Part shown: positions 36,842 to 46,855 of the stretch, in pieces
Layout of the letters: each line of letters starts with the position of its first letter
Position numbering within the stretch: position 1 is the stretch's first letter
Assembly: GCF_028710345.1 (NCBI RefSeq)
Contig: NZ_JAQTUH010000006.1
Location: 124,001 to 188,000, forward strand
Direction: 5' to 3'
DNA: 64,000 nucleotides
DNA from: Sulfuricurvum sp.
Lineage (GTDB): Bacteria > Campylobacterota > Campylobacteria > Campylobacterales > Sulfurimonadaceae
Made by a program: the position numbers and the translations under genes
The notes under the pieces: generated by a model
Seen by the model: the letters and a program-made list of their open reading frames with translations, nothing else
The model's database searches: none
What the model was told of the DNA's origin: nothing

Positions 36842-37894
36842 ATGGCAACCGATATGAACGATTATTTTAACAAGAAAAAAAATGAGGAAAAAAAATCAGC
36901 TGGTAACAACGGTGGATTTAATACCCCTAAGCCTCCTAAATTTGATTTCAATATGAATCCTCAAAAAACAGGTTTCTTTTGGCTAATTGGCGGAATTTTG
37001 TTAATTCTTTTACTTGCCAAACCTTTTGTCATTATCACTGAAGGGGAGCGCGGCATCCTCTCTACCAATGGAAAATACGAAGATCAAGCACTTATGCCTG
37101 GGCTTCATTTTATGATTCCACTCATCCAACGAATTTACATTGTCGATACCAAAATGCATATCATCAACTATACTGCTAAAGTTGATACCGTTGCCACAGC
37201 GGGTGATGGTATTATTCTCAAACCTGCCATCACCGTTTTAGACAAGCGGGGGCTTCCTGTTGCCATCGACATTACCGTTCAATACCGTATGAATGCCCAA
37301 CTTGCTTCTCAAACGGTTTCAAATTGGGGCTTTAACTGGGAAGACAAAGTCATTGATCCCGTAGCTCGTGATGTCGTTCGTAACGTTGTCGGTCAATATG
37401 AAGCAGAATCGTTGCCGATTATGCGTAATGCTATTGCTCAAAAAATTGAAAGCGGTATTCGCAGTGTGGTCGAACACGGCAAAAATTCTCCCGCTGCTCT
37501 CGAATCGGTTCAATTACGCGAAATCACTCTTCCTCAAAAAGTAAAAGATCAAATTGAGAGGGTACAAGTCGCGAAACAAGAGGTTGAAAAAGCTCAACAA
37601 GATGTAGAGCGTGCAAAACAAGAGGCATTTAAAAAAGCGACGGAAGCACAAGGTATTGCAAACTCTATCACCATTCAAGCCGAAGCACAAGCTAAAGCTA
37701 ATCACCTGATTGGTGCTTCATTGACTCCGGGATTACTCAAACTTGAACAGATTCAGGTACAAGGAAAATTTAACGAAGCACTTAAAGAGAATAAAGATGC
37801 TAAAATTTTCTTAACACCGGGAGGCTCAACCCCTAATATTTGGCTCGATACCAAAAGTGGCGATAACCAAAAAATAAGCTCAACCGGAAAATAA
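36842..37894 (+). CDS. Prohibitin-family SPFH membrane protein
   Basis: 350 residues: a short basic cytoplasmic tail, one membrane helix (about 44-64, GGILLILLLAK), an SPFH domain (VITEGERGILS to QVAKQE), and a coiled-coil (QEVEKAQQDVERAKQEAFKKAT). It forms a large membrane-bound ring in homologues and may regulate membrane proteases or raft-like domains. I chose the ATG at 36842 after AAGGATCT; an upstream ATG reads through repeat copy B. Three bases separate it from hisIE. Confidence 0.88.
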   Translation: MATDMNDYFNKKKNEEKKSAGNNGGFNTPKPPKFDFNMNPQKTGFFWLIGGILLILLLAKPFVIITEGERGILSTNGKYEDQALMPGLHFMIPLIQRIYIVDTKMHIINYTAKVDTVATAGDGIILKPAITVLDKRGLPVAIDITVQYRMNAQLASQTVSNWGFNWEDKVIDPVARDVVRNVVGQYEAESLPIMRNAIAQKIESGIRSVVEHGKNSPAALESVQLREITLPQKVKDQIERVQVAKQEVEKAQQDVERAKQEAFKKATEAQGIANSITIQAEAQAKANHLIGASLTPGLLKLEQIQVQGKFNEALKENKDAKIFLTPGGSTPNIWLDTKSGDNQKISSTGK

Positions 37895-37897
37895 ATC

Positions 37898-38572
37898 ATG
37901 AATCTAAATCAAATTGACTGGGCAAAATCTGAACTTCTCCCCGTCATCGTCCAAGACTCTTCCACAATGGAAGTGCTGATGATGGCATACATGAACCGTG
38001 AATCGTTAGAACTCTCACTCTCTACCAAAATCGCCCATTACTATTCTCGCTCCAAACAACGGTTATGGAAAAAAGGGGAAAGTAGCGGTCACCTACAGCA
38101 TATCGAACGGTTTTTGCTTGATTGCGATAACGATACCCTATTGATTCTTGTACGTCAAGAAGGGGTTGCGTGCCATACCGGACGTAAATCGTGCTTCTTT
38201 ACCGATATAGAATCAGAGGAGAGTGTTAGCGAACCTCAAATCGATACGACTGCCACTTACGGCATTATAGACGAGCTCTATCACACTATATTAGCGCGAA
38301 AAAACAGTGATCCCTCCAGCTCATGGACGGCTAAACTTCTCAGTAGCGGAGACAATGCTATTCTTAAAAAAGTAGTCGAAGAGGCGGGTGAATTTAGTTT
38401 CGCTATCAAAGATGGTAATGAAGATGAAATTATTTACGAATGTGCCGATTTAGTCTATCATGTCTTAGTCGCACTGGGACACAAAAATATATCTCCCGAT
38501 CGTATCAAACAAGAGCTTGCTCGTCGTTCAGGGGTGAGCGGGATCGCTGAGAAAAACTCTAGGAACAAATGA
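37898..38572 (+). CDS. hisI: Bifunctional phosphoribosyl-AMP cyclohydrolase / phosphoribosyl-ATP pyrophosphatase
   Basis: 224 residues fusing HisI (1-105; metal cysteines in VACHTGRKSCF) and HisE (about 115-215; EEAGEFSFAIKDG and ADLVYHVLVAL). The fused enzyme (HisIE) performs steps 2 and 3 of histidine synthesis. Order: prohibitin-like gene, hisIE, two DUF2393-like genes; the next gene overlaps it by four bases. Confidence 0.94.
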   Translation: MNLNQIDWAKSELLPVIVQDSSTMEVLMMAYMNRESLELSLSTKIAHYYSRSKQRLWKKGESSGHLQHIERFLLDCDNDTLLILVRQEGVACHTGRKSCFFTDIESEESVSEPQIDTTATYGIIDELYHTILARKNSDPSSSWTAKLLSSGDNAILKKVVEEAGEFSFAIKDGNEDEIIYECADLVYHVLVALGHKNISPDRIKQELARRSGVSGIAEKNSRNK

Positions 38573-39081
38573 AAACAACTATTCTCGCCTTTATGGATAC
38601 TCTTAAACTTTTTGATTATCTCTTATTTGGGGGAATATTATTTTTCTTCCTTTTTTTTCTCATTTTAGCCATTTTATTTCATAATAGACTTACCTTGGCA
38701 CTCTCTCTTATCATTGCAGCCTTTATTATCCTTGTCACTGCACCGCTTCAATACATGCTGCTTCATAAGTACCTTTACAAACACACTATAACTCTCACAA
38801 CCGTCCAAGATCTTGAATTTACAGATGCTTTATTAGTACGCGGAGATCTCAACAATACCTCTCAACAAACCATTAACGAATGTAGTGTTTATGTCTCGAT
38901 TTCAAAAGTATCCCCTTTTAAAATAATCAACAATATCTATGTTTATGTCCCTTTTAAGACACAAGTTTTACACTTTAAAACCCCTCTAAAACCAAAAGAA
39001 TCCTATAATTTCAAAATGCTTATTGAACCATTTAGGTACCAAAAACACTTTCAAGTCATCGCAAGGGGGCAATGCAAATGA
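38569..39081 (+). CDS. Membrane protein, DUF2393-like
   Basis: 170 residues with two N-terminal membrane helices (about 15-35 and 43-63) and a periplasmic beta-rich domain (TDALLVRGDLNNTSQQTINE). It resembles DUF2393 proteins of Campylobacterota. The next gene is a paralogue: both have helices followed by FTxxLLxxGxxNN-type strands. Function unknown. Confidence 0.65.
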   Translation: MKTTILAFMDTLKLFDYLLFGGILFFFLFFLILAILFHNRLTLALSLIIAAFIILVTAPLQYMLLHKYLYKHTITLTTVQDLEFTDALLVRGDLNNTSQQTINECSVYVSISKVSPFKIINNIYVYVPFKTQVLHFKTPLKPKESYNFKMLIEPFRYQKHFQVIARGQCK

Positions 39082-39611
39082 ATACCTACTTCACACTTTG
39101 GCATTATGCAGCTATAACCCTTATGACACTAGGGCTTATTGCTTTAATCATTATGACCCTTCGAAAAGAAAATGAAAAATATAAATTTTCAATTATTTTT
39201 ACCTATATTTTAGCAGCCTTGGGATTTATGTTTGGTGCTATTTTAATTATCGATAGTTATACCAAAAAAATCACCCTATCCGACGTAAAAGATACCCGTT
39301 TTCTCCCTACCGAGAAAATATTTTTTACGGGTTACGTTAGCAATAGCGGGAACTATACTATAGGTGAAGTGAGTGTAGAGATTAAAATTGTCAACAGAGA
39401 TACTCCTGAATTAGAAGGGAAACCTGCCTATCAGTCCAACGCATTTGCAGAATTGATTGGGGATAAAGGGGTTAAACCTTCGTATTTAGTCGTTACGGAA
39501 GTTGTCGCAACCAATCTCAAACCGGGGCATCGTAAAGAGTTCCGAATCATTATGCGTCATCCCCCTTATTTTAAAGGATACACGAAATACATTCGTGCTT
39601 TTGGACAGTAA
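39072..39611 (+). CDS. Membrane protein, DUF2393-like, paralogue of the previous gene
   Basis: 179 residues with two membrane helices (about 10-29 and 41-62) and a periplasmic segment (TEKIFFTGYVSNSGNYTIGE) homologous to that of 38569-39081. Overlaps the previous gene by ten bases, so the pair is cotranscribed and may form a heteromer. The convergent yhcC-type gene ends two bases away. Confidence 0.65.
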   Translation: MQMNTYFTLWHYAAITLMTLGLIALIIMTLRKENEKYKFSIIFTYILAALGFMFGAILIIDSYTKKITLSDVKDTRFLPTEKIFFTGYVSNSGNYTIGEVSVEIKIVNRDTPELEGKPAYQSNAFAELIGDKGVKPSYLVVTEVVATNLKPGHRKEFRIIMRHPPYFKGYTKYIRAFGQ

Positions 39612-39612
39612 T

Positions 39613-40593
39613 TTAATACTTCAGCCCTACGCTCTTAAGGGAATTATTAATAGAGCGCAGTTGAGCATTTTTATCTTTGCACCATTGCGGTGCAATGAGA
39701 GAATCATCATTAATCCCTGCCGTAAGCCTCTGAACACTAATAAAAGGAGGTTTTATTCGTAATGCTTCACAAAGCACTTCGAGATAAAGTTCTTCGCTAA
39801 TAGGCTCAAATTCACCCCGTGCATATTCATTGGCTAATGCAGTACGTTTAACCACATACAAAGGGTGGTATTTCAACGAATCAACCCCTAAATCATACGC
39901 CGCTTGAGCTGTTTGAAGCATCATCTCTTTGCTCTCTCCGGGAAGTCCGAAAATAAGGTGTCCACATACGTTTAAACCATGCGATTTCGCTTTTAAAATC
40001 GCTTGTTTGACATTTTCACTGGTATGACCTCGATTTATTTTTTCCAGCGTCTCATCAAAGATTGACTGTATCCCAAACTCAATCCAAAGCTCTGTTTTTT
40101 TGGAAAGCTCTGAGAGATATTCAAATGTCTCATCACTGATACTATCCGATCGAGTTCCGATACTAAGTCCCACTACATTCTCAAACGAAAGGGCTTTTTC
40201 GTACAACGCTTTGAGAGTTTCCAGAGGTGCGTACGTGTTAGTAAAACTTTGAAAATAGACGAGATATTTTTGGGTTCCGTTATTTCGACTCAGCTTTTGA
40301 GAGAGGGCATTAAACTGCCATTCGAGCTGTTCGAGTTGTTTCTCTAAATAGGGATTATGAGAAGATTCGAGATTAAGAAAAAAACCTTTGAGCGGTTTTG
40401 CTTTGTCTAAACTGGGGCTAAAAGAGTCATTTTCACAAAAAGTACACCCACCTTTGGCAACACTACCATCGATATTTGGACAAGTGAATCCTGAAATCGA
40501 AACAGGAATTTTGGAGACTTTACACCCAAATTTTTCACTCAAATAGTTTCCAAAAGTAAAAATCTGGGTACGCAATATCGTCTCATTTCTCAA
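39613..40593 (-). CDS. Radical SAM protein, TIGR01212/YhcC type
   Basis: 326 residues. The radical SAM cluster motif lies in CPNIDGSVAKGGCTFC, with the CTFC part supplying two ligands. Further motifs: SIGTRSDSISDE, WIEFGIQSIFD and HLIFGLPGES. This matches the YhcC/TIGR01212 family, whose RNA- or cofactor-related role is not firmly established. Forty bases downstream of purF on the same strand. Confidence 0.85.
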   Translation of the reverse strand: MRNETILRTQIFTFGNYLSEKFGCKVSKIPVSISGFTCPNIDGSVAKGGCTFCENDSFSPSLDKAKPLKGFFLNLESSHNPYLEKQLEQLEWQFNALSQKLSRNNGTQKYLVYFQSFTNTYAPLETLKALYEKALSFENVVGLSIGTRSDSISDETFEYLSELSKKTELWIEFGIQSIFDETLEKINRGHTSENVKQAILKAKSHGLNVCGHLIFGLPGESKEMMLQTAQAAYDLGVDSLKYHPLYVVKRTALANEYARGEFEPISEELYLEVLCEALRIKPPFISVQRLTAGINDDSLIAPQWCKDKNAQLRSINNSLKSVGLKY

Positions 40594-40633
40594 AAAACAA
40601 AGTTTATAAACACGTTCGTTTTAATGTATAACA

Positions 40634-41983
40634 TCAAATAATATAATTTCCTGTAAAACAGGCAGTACAATAATTCTCTTCTTTTCCATTGACACTGAGG
40701 AGTAACCCCTCGTTACTGAGATATCCTAACGAGTCGGCTTCGATAAAGGCACAAATCTCTGCATTGGTCATATTAGCCGCAATCAGTTTCTCTTTATCGG
40801 GGGTATCTACTCCGTAAAAACATGGATCCGTTGTCGGAGGGCTAGAGATTCGCATGTGAACTTCACGTGCACCCGCAGCTTTAAGCATACGAACGATTTG
40901 ACGGCTGGTTGTTCCCCGCACAATCGAATCATCAATTACGATAACACTTTTCCCTTTGATTAAATGTTCAATCGGAGAGAGTTTCATTTTGACTTTCAAA
41001 TCCCGCATCTCTTGGGTCGGTTCGATAAAGGTACGTCCGATATAGTGGTTACGCATAATCGCCATCTCAAAGGGGATACCGCTTTGTTGTGAATAACCGA
41101 TTGCCGCAGGGACACCGCCATCAGGGACAGGAACAACCATATCCGCCATAATAGGTTGTTCAAGTGCGAGTTTTTTACCCATCGCTTTACGCATCTCATA
41201 GACGTTTTGTTTGTAAACATTGGAATCGGGACGGGCAAAATAGACGTATTCAAAGATACAGTGTTTAGGGGTCGGCTCAAACACTTTAATCGATTGTGGT
41301 GCTTTCCCTTTTTCAAAAATGAGCAATTCACCCGGTTCTACATCACGGATATATTCAGCACCGATGAGATCAAAAGCACAGGTTTCCGAAGCAACGACGT
41401 ATCCGTCTCCGACACGTCCAAGACTCAGTGGTCGAAAACCGAATCGGTCACGCATCGCAAACATTTTACTACGGCTCAAGAAAACGAGTGAATACGCCCC
41501 CTCAATCTTTTTAACGGCATCGATAATACGGTCGCTCAAATGGTGCTGATCGCTTTTCGCAATCAAATGGATCAAATTTTCGGTATCCATAAAGGTTTGA
41601 AAAATCGCCCCTTTTTTGATCAGAGCATCACGTACCTCTTTGGCATTAGTGAGGTTTCCGTTATGAACTATTGCCATCTCTCCGAGATCATAGCGGGCAA
41701 ATACCGGCTGTGCATCGAGAATAGAGTCATCTCCTGCTGTTGAATAGCGAGTATGTCCTATCGCCATTTTACCTTTAAGGGTTGCGAGCTTTTGGTTATC
41801 AAAAACTTGTGTTACCAAACCGCGATCTTTGATCGTATAGAGTTTTTGACCGTCACCCGAACTAATCCCCGCAGCTTCTTGCCCACGGTGTTGTTGCGCA
41901 TGAAGCGAAAAATAAGCTAATTTAGAAGCCTCCGGATGATCAAAAATACCGACAACGGCACATTTTTCATTTAAACTGCGCAT
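40634..41983 (-). CDS. purF: Amidophosphoribosyltransferase
   Basis: 449 residues; first step of de novo purine synthesis. Catalytic C8 (NEKCAVVGIF) is preceded by a short leader that must be removed. The glutaminase motif is AQQHRGQEAAGI, and the PRPP loop is VIVIDDSIVRGTTSRQ. AGGAGAATAA precedes the ATG inside the end of dapB; the dapB stop codon directly abuts the start. Confidence 0.95.
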   Translation of the reverse strand: MRSLNEKCAVVGIFDHPEASKLAYFSLHAQQHRGQEAAGISSGDGQKLYTIKDRGLVTQVFDNQKLATLKGKMAIGHTRYSTAGDDSILDAQPVFARYDLGEMAIVHNGNLTNAKEVRDALIKKGAIFQTFMDTENLIHLIAKSDQHHLSDRIIDAVKKIEGAYSLVFLSRSKMFAMRDRFGFRPLSLGRVGDGYVVASETCAFDLIGAEYIRDVEPGELLIFEKGKAPQSIKVFEPTPKHCIFEYVYFARPDSNVYKQNVYEMRKAMGKKLALEQPIMADMVVPVPDGGVPAAIGYSQQSGIPFEMAIMRNHYIGRTFIEPTQEMRDLKVKMKLSPIEHLIKGKSVIVIDDSIVRGTTSRQIVRMLKAAGAREVHMRISSPPTTDPCFYGVDTPDKEKLIAANMTNAEICAFIEADSLGYLSNEGLLLSVNGKEENYCTACFTGNYII

Positions 41984-42757
41984 TTATTCTCCTAATTCCA
42001 AACAATCGCTAATTGCGTATAATCCATTCTCTTTGCCTACCAACCACTCAGCTGCACGAATGGAACCTTTTGAAAATGTATTTCGACTCGTTGCCGTATG
42101 GTGAAGCTCTACAAATTCACCGTCATTGTAAAAACCGACCGTATGACGCCCCACGATATCACCGCCACGCAATGCCATGACCGCAATCTCATCTTTGGTA
42201 CGTTCGCCGATATTTCCATCCCGACCACTGATACGAACACGATCCAAATCCAAGCCTCGTGCCATAGCCGCAGAGTGTGCCAACGTCAATGCCGTACCGC
42301 TTGGCGCATCTTTTTTATGGCGGTGGTGCTGTTCAACAATCTCAATATCAAAATCTTTGAGTGTTTTCGCCGCTGAATGAACTAATTTATTGAGCAACGC
42401 TACCCCTAATGACATATTCGTTGCGTACAAAATCGGCATCGATTCACTCGCCGTTTTGAGTAAATTCAACTGATGTGCATCCATACCTGTCGTCCCGATA
42501 ACCAGCGGACGAGGGTGTTCAAGGGCACACTCTAAAAGTTTTTGAGTTGCTTCAGGGAGAGAAAAGTCGATGATAACATCTGAACTTTTGAGTAATACAT
42601 TCATATCATTGGTAACAAGCACCGATGGATCAATCGAAAAATTGAGCTCATTACGGACATAAACAGCTCCCAATGAGATATTGCTCATCGAATGTAAATC
42701 CTCGATAATCAACTTACCGACACGTCCACCCGCGCCAAATACACCTACTCTTATCAT
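41984..42757 (-). CDS. dapB: 4-hydroxy-tetrahydrodipicolinate reductase
   Basis: 257-residue NAD(P)H-dependent enzyme of lysine/meso-DAP synthesis. NAD-binding GAGGRVGK is at the N-terminus, and the substrate motif [15 protein letters not shown] contains the catalytic histidine. It sits directly before purF; the conserved gene content around trxB supports its position. Confidence 0.95.
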   Translation of the reverse strand: MIRVGVFGAGGRVGKLIIEDLHSMSNISLGAVYVRNELNFSIDPSVLVTNDMNVLLKSSDVIIDFSLPEATQKLLECALEHPRPLVIGTTGMDAHQLNLLKTASESMPILYATNMSLGVALLNKLVHSAAKTLKDFDIEIVEQHHRHKKDAPSGTALTLAHSAAMARGLDLDRVRISGRDGNIGERTKDEIAVMALRGGDIVGRHTVGFYNDGEFVELHHTATSRNTFSKGSIRAAEWLVGKENGLYAISDCLELGE

Positions 42758-42860
42758 TGCTCAGTTCCCCTGAATTGTATTGTGACCGTATTTTACCGCG
42801 TTAGCCTTTAATCACCACTTACTATCTTTAAATGAGCCTACTGCTGAAGTAAACACAGTG

Positions 42861-42898
42861 TTAACGTAGCCAATCGGGATGTATTCCGTTGGCGTTAA
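42861..42898. repeat. Structured element after trxB
   Basis: Stem-loop built from TTAAC/GTTAA, GCCAA/TTGGC and CGG/CCG around loop GATGTATT. It starts two bases from the trxB stop. On the minus strand the loop reads AATACATC, as in hairpin 1 of copy B, so it may be a distant member of the same family. No T-tract follows. Confidence 0.55.
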
Positions 42899-42900
42899 AA

Positions 42901-43845
42901 TTAATGAAAATGCTCATCCACATACGAAATTGCCTGCAATGCTGCTACTGCACCATCACCTGCTGCACATACCACTTGTTTTGGAGCCGATTCACGCATA
43001 TCTCCCGCCGCAAATAATCCACTAACTGAAGTTTTCATACTCAAATCAACTTTAACTTCTCCAGATTCGGTCATATCACATAAGAATGTCCCATCTTCTT
43101 GGATCAATACTTGATTGTTCACGTTATTCCCGATAAAAACAAAAACACCGGGTACATCAATTTGACGTGTCGAGCTGTCTTGAAATACAACTCGAACACC
43201 GGTGACTCCCATTGCATCCCCCAACACCTCTTCAGGTGATCCATTAAGAACCAACTCAATATTTGTAGTCGCTTTGACCCTTGCAATCGTATTAGGAGCT
43301 GCACGAAACGCATCACGACGATGAATCAAATAGACCTTGGTGCAAATTTTTGCCAAATAAAGTGCCTCTTCGAGTGCCGTATCACCGCCACCGATAACCG
43401 CCACCTCTTTCCCTTTGTAAAAAAAACCATCGCACGTCGCACACGTACTTACACCACGACCAAAATATTTATCTTCACCGATAAATCCGGCTCGCTTAGG
43501 AGCTGATCCTGTCCCAACAATCACACTTTTTGCCAAATCAGTCGATCCATCTGACTTTAAAATTATAAATATTCCATCTTCATTGCGAGAAATGCGTGTC
43601 ACCTCAGACATCTCATGTTTGAGTCCGAAACGTTGACACTGTTCTGGCCATGGTGTCATAAAATCCATACCACTCAAATTATGCGCTGTTGCCCCAGGAT
43701 AATTCTCAATCTCCGAGCTCATCGTGATTTGCCCTCCGGGCATCCCTTTTTCAAACATAACGACATTATCAAGTCCACCGCGTGTAGTGTACAAACCTGC
43801 CGTTAATCCTGCTGGTCCTCCTCCGATAATCGCGCAATCCAACAT
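42901..43845 (-). CDS. trxB: Thioredoxin reductase
   Basis: 314-residue flavoprotein that reduces thioredoxin with NADPH. FAD motif [12 protein letters not shown] is N-terminal; active cysteines are C135 and C138 (STCATCDG); the second dinucleotide motif is [10 protein letters not shown]. trxA is 160 bases upstream on the same strand, as in other Campylobacterota. Confidence 0.95.
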   Translation of the reverse strand: MLDCAIIGGGPAGLTAGLYTTRGGLDNVVMFEKGMPGGQITMSSEIENYPGATAHNLSGMDFMTPWPEQCQRFGLKHEMSEVTRISRNEDGIFIILKSDGSTDLAKSVIVGTGSAPKRAGFIGEDKYFGRGVSTCATCDGFFYKGKEVAVIGGGDTALEEALYLAKICTKVYLIHRRDAFRAAPNTIARVKATTNIELVLNGSPEEVLGDAMGVTGVRVVFQDSSTRQIDVPGVFVFIGNNVNNQVLIQEDGTFLCDMTESGEVKVDLSMKTSVSGLFAAGDMRESAPKQVVCAAGDGAVAALQAISYVDEHFH

Positions 43846-44005
43846 AGTTATACCTCATCGATTTGATTTATTTACAATAACCTGTATAGTACTCTATTGC
43901 GGTTAAATAGCACCAAAAATTGATATAAAGAAAAATCGTTTTAGAAAAGTTTTAGATGAAGATAAGTGGGGAGGAAGAGTCTGACCCAAAAGGGTCAAGA
44001 GTAGG

Positions 44006-44323
44006 TTATAACAACGCGTTTAATTTATCAGTAAATGCTTGTTTAGAAGCAGCACCTACCATTTGATCAACCATTTCACCATTTTTGAAGAAAAGGATAG
44101 TTGGGATTGAACGGATACCAAATTTTACTGCAATTTCTTGCTCTTCATCTGTATTTACTTTACAGATTTTTGCTTTTCCCTCAAAATCATTTGCTAATTC
44201 TTCAATAACCGGAGCGATCATACGACAAGGTCCACACCATGGAGCCCAGAAATCTACAAGAGCAACGCCCTCTTTTGTTGTGTCAGCGAAATTTGATGCT
44301 GTTAATTCGATGTATTTACCCAT
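44006..44323 (-). CDS. trxA: Thioredoxin
   Basis: 105-residue thioredoxin with the canonical active site WCGPC (C30, C33) and the cis-proline in RSIPT. It should reduce Bcp (30475) and ribonucleotide reductase. An exact TATAAT on the minus strand lies 30 bases upstream. A GACCC-AAAA-GGGTC hairpin (43983-43996) follows the stop. Confidence 0.95.
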   Translation of the reverse strand: MGKYIELTASNFADTTKEGVALVDFWAPWCGPCRMIAPVIEELANDFEGKAKICKVNTDEEQEIAVKFGIRSIPTILFFKNGEMVDQMVGAASKQAFTDKLNALL

Positions 44324-44353
44324 TTTGTTTCCTTGAGTTTTATATGATGAGCA

Positions 44354-44359
44354 ATTATA
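44354..44359 (-). promoter_or_regulatory. -10 element of trxA
   Basis: Exact TATAAT on the minus strand, 30 bases before the trxA ATG. A second TATAAT-like site lies some 20 bases further upstream. No -35 match. Confidence 0.45.
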
Positions 44360-44419
44360 ACGCCCCTTTCTTTAAAACGTCTTATTATAAAATTTTCATC
44401 ACTTTTCTAAGTAAATGTG

Positions 44420-44752
44420 TTACAAAGTAATATTTTCAATCCACTCAATCCCATCATCGGTAACGATTAGGGCATCGACACAATAATCCAATGAAAACTT
44501 TTTTTTCTGTAAATAGGTTTGAATCGTCCGATTAAGTTTTTGGAGTTTTGAGGGGGTTATATTATTCACTGCTTGCTCATAACTTAGAGCACTTTTCACT
44601 TCGACAAAATGGAGCACGTTATCACGCAACGCGATAATATCGATCTCACCGAAGCGGTTGTAGACATTTCGATCGATTATTCGAAACCCTTTGGCTCTTA
44701 AATAATCACACCCTTTTTCCTCAGCCAGATTTCCTTTGGCTTTGGTGTGCAT
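44420..44752 (-). CDS. UPF0102 family protein (YraN-like)
   Basis: 110 residues with the restriction-endonuclease-like core of UPF0102: FGEIDIIALRD and HFVEVKSA. The family is presumed to act on branched or damaged DNA, but the activity is not established. Three bases after the molybdoenzyme gene and 96 upstream of trxA. In Campylobacter and Helicobacter the gene before it is usually hom, not a molybdoenzyme. Confidence 0.85.
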   Translation of the reverse strand: MHTKAKGNLAEEKGCDYLRAKGFRIIDRNVYNRFGEIDIIALRDNVLHFVEVKSALSYEQAVNNITPSKLQKLNRTIQTYLQKKKFSLDYCVDALIVTDDGIEWIENITL

Positions 44753-44755
44753 GAC

Positions 44756-46831
44756 TTAATCCAAATAATCGGGTTTAATAATATCCACTTTAATCGATTT
44801 AAAGCGGGCTGTCTTAATCAGCTCATCCGATTCATCGCCAAAGAGAAAATTGATGTTACTTTGTGCATGATGAAATGTGGTAAAGAGTGTCCCTTTCTTA
44901 ATAGTAGAACTCACTTTTACCCTCAATGGTGCACTTTGTCCATACTCACTGCGAAGAACTACAAAGTCTTTGTACTCAAAAAAATCTTCATCTTCAACAC
45001 TCACCAGCAATGTATCTTCACTATGGGAACGGTTCAATTTATCGCATGCTTTAGTTTGTGCGGCATTGTTGTAATGAACTAAAATACGCCCTGTGGTGAG
45101 ATAATACCCCTCATGTGTTTGTCTATTGAGCAACTCTTCAACTTGACCGCGTGGAGTATATTGATGATAATGAAACGTCCCAAATCCATCTTTGGTACGG
45201 AATGTATCGATGTGTAACACCGGTAAATCCTCTTCTTGTACCGGCCATTGCAATCCCCGCAAGCGATTGACTTCAAGCTTTTCATAACTCGCTCCTCCAA
45301 AACGGATAGGTGCATCCACCCTGACCGCTTCCCACACATCACGAGAGGTTTTAAACCCAAGATCCGTACCATATCGCTTCGATATTTCGGCAATAACTTC
45401 CCAATCATCAGGCATCGTGACATTAACAAGCGGTTGAGAGAGATGGAGACGTCGCTCCGCATTCACATAAACACCCGTTTTCTCGTAAGCACTTTTTACC
45501 CCGAAAATAATGTCGGCAAATTTCGTAATCTCATTATTAAAGAGCTCATTCACCACCAATAAATCCAAATTTTCCAATGCCGTATGAATTTTGGTTTGGT
45601 TCGGATGGATATGGGCGATATCTTCGCTGATGTTATAGAGGGCTTTAATCTTTCCCTCCACCATTGCATTGATCAAATCGGGAGTCATCATCCCTATCTC
45701 TTTAGGGGGTTGATAATCGGGAGCGTAGTAAGGCAACATTCCCACATCGCAGGTCCCCTGAACGTTATTTTGACCACGTAAAGGCATAAGCCCTGCCCCA
45801 CGTTTACCGATATTTCCGGTAAGCATTGCGAGATGAGTAATTGCCATCACCGCATACGATCCGTCCAAATGTTCGGTAATCCCTAAGCCCCAGAAAAAGA
45901 GGCTTTTGCGTGTTGCGTATTTGCGGGCAACCGTGCGGATCTCCTCAACCAACGATTCATACCCTGGAATCTGTAGAAGATATTCAGGATTGGCGTACGG
46001 ATCATTCAAGATTGAGTCTTTATACTCCTCATACCCTTTGGTTCGTGTATTAACAAATTCGGTATTCACCAAATTCTCAGAAAGTATGACATACGCCATC
46101 ATATTGAGAATCATCAAATTGGCTTCATAAGGGATACTCAAATGGTGCGTCGCCGATTTCGAGAGCTGTATACGGCGCACGTCCAAAACGGCAAGCTCAA
46201 TCTCTTTTTGTTTTATCACATCGAGCATACGGTTAGCGACGATGGGATGCCCCTCAGTGGTATTGCTTCCCATAACCACCATATATTCCGTCTCATAAAT
46301 ATCGTCAAACGGATTAGTCATCGCCCCTTCACCGATGGTCGTACGCATCCCTTTGAGCGACGGTGAGTGGCACACGCGCGCGCAGTTATCGACATGGGGA
46401 GAGCCGACAACATGACGGGTAAAATGTTGGAACAGATACGAGCCTTCACAACTCGTCCGCGCTCCGCCGATAGCGGCAAAACTGTGTGCTCCAAACTCAT
46501 CAGTGATAGAGCGGAGCTTACGGGCAACCAGCTCATACGCACTCTCATAGCTGATCTCATAAAAATCGTGATCGACGGGTTCGAGATAATCCATATCCAA
46601 ATCGGCGAAAAGGGCACTATTTTTGGCTAAAAACGATTTTCGGACACGGGCATTACGGAGCCGTTTGGGGTGAGTAACAAAATCCCATCCCTGTTTTCCT
46701 TTGATGCAGAGGCGTCCTTGAGAGACCGTCCCCTCCTCTTTGGCAGAAATTTTTTGGATTTTGTTGTCTTCTACCTCAGCAGAAATATCGCATCCTACAC
46801 CGCAATAGGTACAAACGCTGTCGATAATCAT
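44756..46831 (-). CDS. Formate dehydrogenase-like molybdopterin oxidoreductase
   Basis: 691-residue DMSO-reductase-superfamily catalytic subunit. The N-terminal [4Fe-4S] site is C7/C10/C14/C42. Active-site residues C154-H155 (NCARVCHSPS) correspond to the selenocysteine-histidine pair of E. coli FdhF; the codon here is TGC, so it is the cysteine form. The motif LRGQNNVQGTCDVG is also formate-dehydrogenase-like. No Tat signal: cytoplasmic. No partner subunit, fdhD or hydrogenase lies nearby, so its electron acceptor is unknown; a nitrate-reductase-like role is less likely. Confidence 0.82.
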   Translation of the reverse strand: MIIDSVCTYCGVGCDISAEVEDNKIQKISAKEEGTVSQGRLCIKGKQGWDFVTHPKRLRNARVRKSFLAKNSALFADLDMDYLEPVDHDFYEISYESAYELVARKLRSITDEFGAHSFAAIGGARTSCEGSYLFQHFTRHVVGSPHVDNCARVCHSPSLKGMRTTIGEGAMTNPFDDIYETEYMVVMGSNTTEGHPIVANRMLDVIKQKEIELAVLDVRRIQLSKSATHHLSIPYEANLMILNMMAYVILSENLVNTEFVNTRTKGYEEYKDSILNDPYANPEYLLQIPGYESLVEEIRTVARKYATRKSLFFWGLGITEHLDGSYAVMAITHLAMLTGNIGKRGAGLMPLRGQNNVQGTCDVGMLPYYAPDYQPPKEIGMMTPDLINAMVEGKIKALYNISEDIAHIHPNQTKIHTALENLDLLVVNELFNNEITKFADIIFGVKSAYEKTGVYVNAERRLHLSQPLVNVTMPDDWEVIAEISKRYGTDLGFKTSRDVWEAVRVDAPIRFGGASYEKLEVNRLRGLQWPVQEEDLPVLHIDTFRTKDGFGTFHYHQYTPRGQVEELLNRQTHEGYYLTTGRILVHYNNAAQTKACDKLNRSHSEDTLLVSVEDEDFFEYKDFVVLRSEYGQSAPLRVKVSSTIKKGTLFTTFHHAQSNINFLFGDESDELIKTARFKSIKVDIIKPDYLD

Positions 46832-46855
46832 CGGATATTTCCTTGATAGTACGGG

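Noticed and set aside
46364-46381. Selenocysteine in the formate-dehydrogenase-like active site
   Set aside because: The codon is TGC (cysteine), and no in-frame TGA occurs.
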